From contig JAUFSD010000011.1 of assembly GCA_033030425.1 (NCBI GenBank), positions 744,001 to 808,000 of the forward strand: a stretch of DNA of 64,000 nt. Reading direction: 5' to 3'. The DNA is from Verpa conica (Eukaryota; Ascomycota; Pezizomycetes; Pezizales; Morchellaceae). A program made the position numbers and the translations under genes. The notes under the pieces are model-generated. The model saw only the letters and a program-made list of their open reading frames with translations. It was not told the origin of the DNA and ran no database searches. Below, piece by piece: positions 62,501-64,000 of this stretch (the stretch's first letter is position 1; every line of letters begins with the position of its first letter).

Positions 62501-63968
62501 CATGAACGAAGAACTTGATTCACTTAAAGAGAATGAAGTATGGGACGTGGTTGACAAACCACCACAACGAAACATCGTGGACTCTAAGTGGGTATTCAAG
62601 GTAAAAGGTGATGCCAACGGACAAGTTGAACGATACAAGGCTAGACTAGTTGCAAAAGGGTTTTCACAAGAACATGGCCTTGACTACGACGAAGTCTTCT
62701 CTCCTGTTGTTCGTTTCGACTCCCTACGGCTCCTACTTGCCATCACCGCCATAAAAGGCTGGCGAGTCCGTCAACTGGATGTTAAAACGGCGTTTCTTTA
62801 CGGAATTTTGAACAAGGAGATCTATATGCAACTACCTGAAGGCAGCAGGTCAGACAACAAAGTTGCAAGACTAAAACGGTGTATTTATGGTTTGAAGCAA
62901 TCCCCAAGGGAATGGTATGGCAGGCTGGTTACCTACCTCCAACCTTACGGCTTTTCTTCCTCTGCTTTTGATCCATGTGTCCTAACCCACAGCTCTGGTG
63001 AAATATTCCTGGCCATCTATGTGGACGACATTACTCTCTTTGGACCAGATAACGATCTAGTCGAGCAGTCCGTACAACTTATGAAGTCGGAATTCAAAGT
63101 CAATGACATGGGCCCTCTAAACTACCTCCTCGGCATCCAAATCGAGTACAACAAGGACGGAATATCCCTATCGCAAACTGCATTTATTAATAAGATCCTA
63201 TCACGCTTCTCAATGTCAGATTGCAACCCAGTCACCACGCCCATCGACCCTAACCATCGTCTGATGAAGGCTTGTGATAATGACGAACGGGTCAATGCAA
63301 CTGAGTACAGACAGATAATAGGCTCTCTTATGTATCTCGTCACTGCGACTAGGCCCGACCTTGCCTACACAATAACTCACCTATCTCAATTCTGTTCGGA
63401 CCCAACAAAAGTACATCTCAACGCTGCAAAGCGCGTACTCCGCTACCTCAAAGGCACAAAGAACCGGAAGTTACTCTACCCTACCGGCACCTCTTTACCT
63501 CTATCGGCTTTCACTGATGCATCTCACGGAAACTGTCTCGATACAAGAAGAAGCTTCTCTGGCTACCTATTCCAACTTGGCCAATCAACTATATCCTGGT
63601 GTTCCCGAAAGCAAAAATCAGTTGCCACCTCTACTTGTGAGGCTGAATATATGGCACTGGCTATGACGGCAAAACACTACCTATGGTTGACTCGTGCTAT
63701 TAACGAGTTGTTAAAGACCCAGATTCCTCACGCCCTTCTCTGTGACAGCAACTCCGCTGACGATATCGCTCGGAATCCTAAGCTAAACGATAGATCCAAA
63801 CACATAGACATCTCCTACCACTTCGTCAGAGAACTCGTCGAAGACGGAACAATCAATCTATTACATGTTGCCTCTGCGGATAACTTTGCAGACATTTGCA
63901 CCAAGGGTTTACCACGACAGACACACGACCACTTATGTAGTTACATCTTTAACGAGACTACAAAGTGA
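59541..63968 (+). CDS. Copia-type Gag-Pol polyprotein
   Basis: One frame of 1475 residues. Gag: residues 1 to about 330, with a CX2C-H-C-like motif (CSWCNAHRK...HKWEAC) near 272-295. Protease: FDTGATSHM at about 336. Pre-integrase zinc motif: HSALGHL and CPQCSLSK at about 461-500. Integrase: IHSDLCGPF, FRTDNGGEYVN and PYSPESNGVAERLNR, giving D, D and E. Reverse transcriptase: KARLVAKGFSQ, VRQLDVKTAFLYG, GLKQSPREWY and the YVDD box (IYVDDITLFG) at about 1160. RNase H: FTDASHGNC, TSTCEAEYMALA and LLCDSNSADDIARNP. This order (integrase before reverse transcriptase) defines Ty1/Copia. All catalytic residues I can check are present, with no stop or frameshift. The stop lies 7 bp before the 3' LTR. 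There is no frameshift between gag and pol, so Gag dosage must be set in another way. Confidence 0.95.
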   Translation: MSNAGEPSGTQDPIQETVEELNLSFSERVSKDKPITIKLDNVRPLEGQHNYNTWAAVMKIILKGMKVYEIVVDGAEPPTGSSAKEKAAYESLCNQASAVFIQVVSTDLLEKIIELEHPHKMWTYLRAEFYRDTAYAMVSQIMNLTNLSVTYDPSLPISQFISSFETEWLRLYKMAKSSKDDYRVLFARFLEQDKAKRDFLLGFIVKHHSNVVDNLSTKDDLTFSDVKQRLLELSHQDTSSLPDQQALFAAKQKQKTYKKPVTTAPPPKTDVETCSWCNAHRKDAPLKDRQHKWEACDKLKAMQAERKKNKKGKSEKALVTTGKDSDSVRRNSLFYFDTGATSHMCPLAERFESLQTCSGFVKSSSKASMAIKGKGTVVMDSVLNDGTISSFRVHDVLFVPELERPLLSWRKIKEKGYTMVGKGDLISIVKHNKILFEAVFDGTLFKIPEVNDAAFLTFDFWHSALGHLAPSSIEKAKELYSDASVIPQAPSNFHCPQCSLSKSTHSKPKTSNTRATQKLELIHSDLCGPFPVPSYGNSLYYITFIDDKTRVSWVRFLKKKSDTAKAIEDFVKEVELQYSLPVKRFRTDNGGEYVNNTLLTFFANKGIVHELTPPYSPESNGVAERLNRTIGEAVRAMILPLGDKRLWADAVATFIYIKNRQPHSSVKNQTPYECFHDIKPTIHHLQPFGRECYVHIPENKRSAGSKLSPRATRGIFTGYTNVNHHYRVFLPEEKKSVITGDVFFPPLKPEGAQLTSKTPIKHVVRKSPNTSISYTETEGFPTDEMWFNWMDRNPETANTWFHQGHPKVTTLFQQAYENGKRDGFLGPQFWEFQNPTPSIQSSNDDDLYVNPNNIPPSPSPSAMDLDSLVGSLRLSQAAPSDPMSEVSHHPQLPLDESLPSFHSSFQAPRTRYGREIHPSREWWIVPRVPTPPPASSEHGSTLPDAEPLMIEDTPSEDTILVSVLEINEPKTYRQAVNSADSDKWTLAMNEELDSLKENEVWDVVDKPPQRNIVDSKWVFKVKGDANGQVERYKARLVAKGFSQEHGLDYDEVFSPVVRFDSLRLLLAITAIKGWRVRQLDVKTAFLYGILNKEIYMQLPEGSRSDNKVARLKRCIYGLKQSPREWYGRLVTYLQPYGFSSSAFDPCVLTHSSGEIFLAIYVDDITLFGPDNDLVEQSVQLMKSEFKVNDMGPLNYLLGIQIEYNKDGISLSQTAFINKILSRFSMSDCNPVTTPIDPNHRLMKACDNDERVNATEYRQIIGSLMYLVTATRPDLAYTITHLSQFCSDPTKVHLNAAKRVLRYLKGTKNRKLLYPTGTSLPLSAFTDASHGNCLDTRRSFSGYLFQLGQSTISWCSRKQKSVATSTCEAEYMALAMTAKHYLWLTRAINELLKTQIPHALLCDSNSADDIARNPKLNDRSKHIDISYHFVRELVEDGTINLLHVASADNFADICTKGLPRQTHDHLCSYIFNETTK

Positions 63969-63975
63969 GAAGGGG
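63967..63975 (+). other. Polypurine tract of the Copia element
   Basis: GAGAAGGGG overlaps the stop codon and directly precedes the TGTTAT start of the 3' LTR. Confidence 0.7.
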
Positions 63976-64000
63976 TGTTATTTTTTCGAGATTCTCAGTC
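63976..64000 (+). repeat. Start of the Copia 3' LTR, cut by the window end
   Basis: The last 25 bases are identical to the first 25 of the 5' LTR at 58770. Confidence 0.9.

Larger units (their letters stand above)
58770..64000 (+). mobile_element. Ty1/Copia LTR retrotransposon, apparently intact, 3' end outside the window
   Basis: 5' LTR 58770-59385, primer-binding site 59386-59400, one uninterrupted polyprotein 59541-63968, polypurine tract, and the first 25 bases of the 3' LTR from 63976, identical to the start of the 5' LTR. It is inserted in the gypsy pol; the left flank is TGAAG (58765-58769), which should recur after the 3' LTR. The uninterrupted reading frame suggests recent insertion. 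Confidence 0.93.

Overview
The window looks like nuclear DNA of a filamentous ascomycete (Pezizomycotina). The genes have short GT-AG introns (about 50 to 230 nt), and the proteins are typical of that group: Ded1, Bud23, a Bem3-type RhoGAP, Ies1 of INO80, Pam17, an Aro3-type DAHP synthase, Gdb1 and a GliK-like gamma-glutamylcyclotransferase. AT-rich gene-poor gaps and a dense nest of LTR retrotransposons at the right end suggest a repeat-rich genome, for example a Pezizomycetes-like one. That last step is inference; I cannot name the species.

Layout. 1-2052: 3' part of an unrecognised Pro/Ser-rich protein gene. 2053-8292: gene-free AT-rich DNA holding a 380-bp MITE with long inverted repeats. 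8293-49015: housekeeping block with BEM3-like (+), BUD23 (+), IDH1 (-), DED1 (+), IES1 (+), GGCT-like (-), PAM17 (+), GPD1-like (-), CYT1 (-), ARO3-like (-), GDB1 (-) and an F-box gene (+). Exon structures were worked out by hand. In every multi-exon gene the reading phases close, and the joined proteins read through family motifs. 49016-64000: transposon island.

Transposon island. Two copies of one MITE family lie at 50.3 and 52.1 kb. A 1.16-kb LTR in plus orientation (52626-53782) faces the 3' LTR (54631-56456) of a minus-strand Ty3/gypsy chromovirus, with 848 bp of a LINE RNase H region between them. The 3' LTR holds a 600-bp solo LTR of another family with a 5-bp target duplication. The gypsy integrase region has a premature stop and is broken twice: by a Copia solo LTR with its own 5-bp duplication (57078-57694), and by a Copia element with an uninterrupted 1475-residue polyprotein (58770 to beyond the window end). 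The nesting gives a relative order: LINE, then gypsy, then the solo LTRs and the full Copia.

How the genes relate. These are independently transcribed eukaryotic genes, not operons. Several act in mitochondria (IDH1 in the TCA cycle, PAM17 in protein import, CYT1 in complex III, and GPD1-like in glycerol phosphate and redox shuttling). Others act in ribosome maturation and translation (BUD23, DED1), chromatin remodelling (IES1), polarity (BEM3), aromatic amino-acid synthesis (ARO3) and glycogen breakdown (GDB1). I found no CRISPR array, rRNA or secondary-metabolite cluster. No clearly novel multi-gene system is visible. The most unusual signals are the inverted-LTR hairpin around a LINE fragment, the tRNA-like Pol III promoter modules in one LTR, the half-tRNA-type primer site of the Copia element, and a 9-nt microexon in ARO3.
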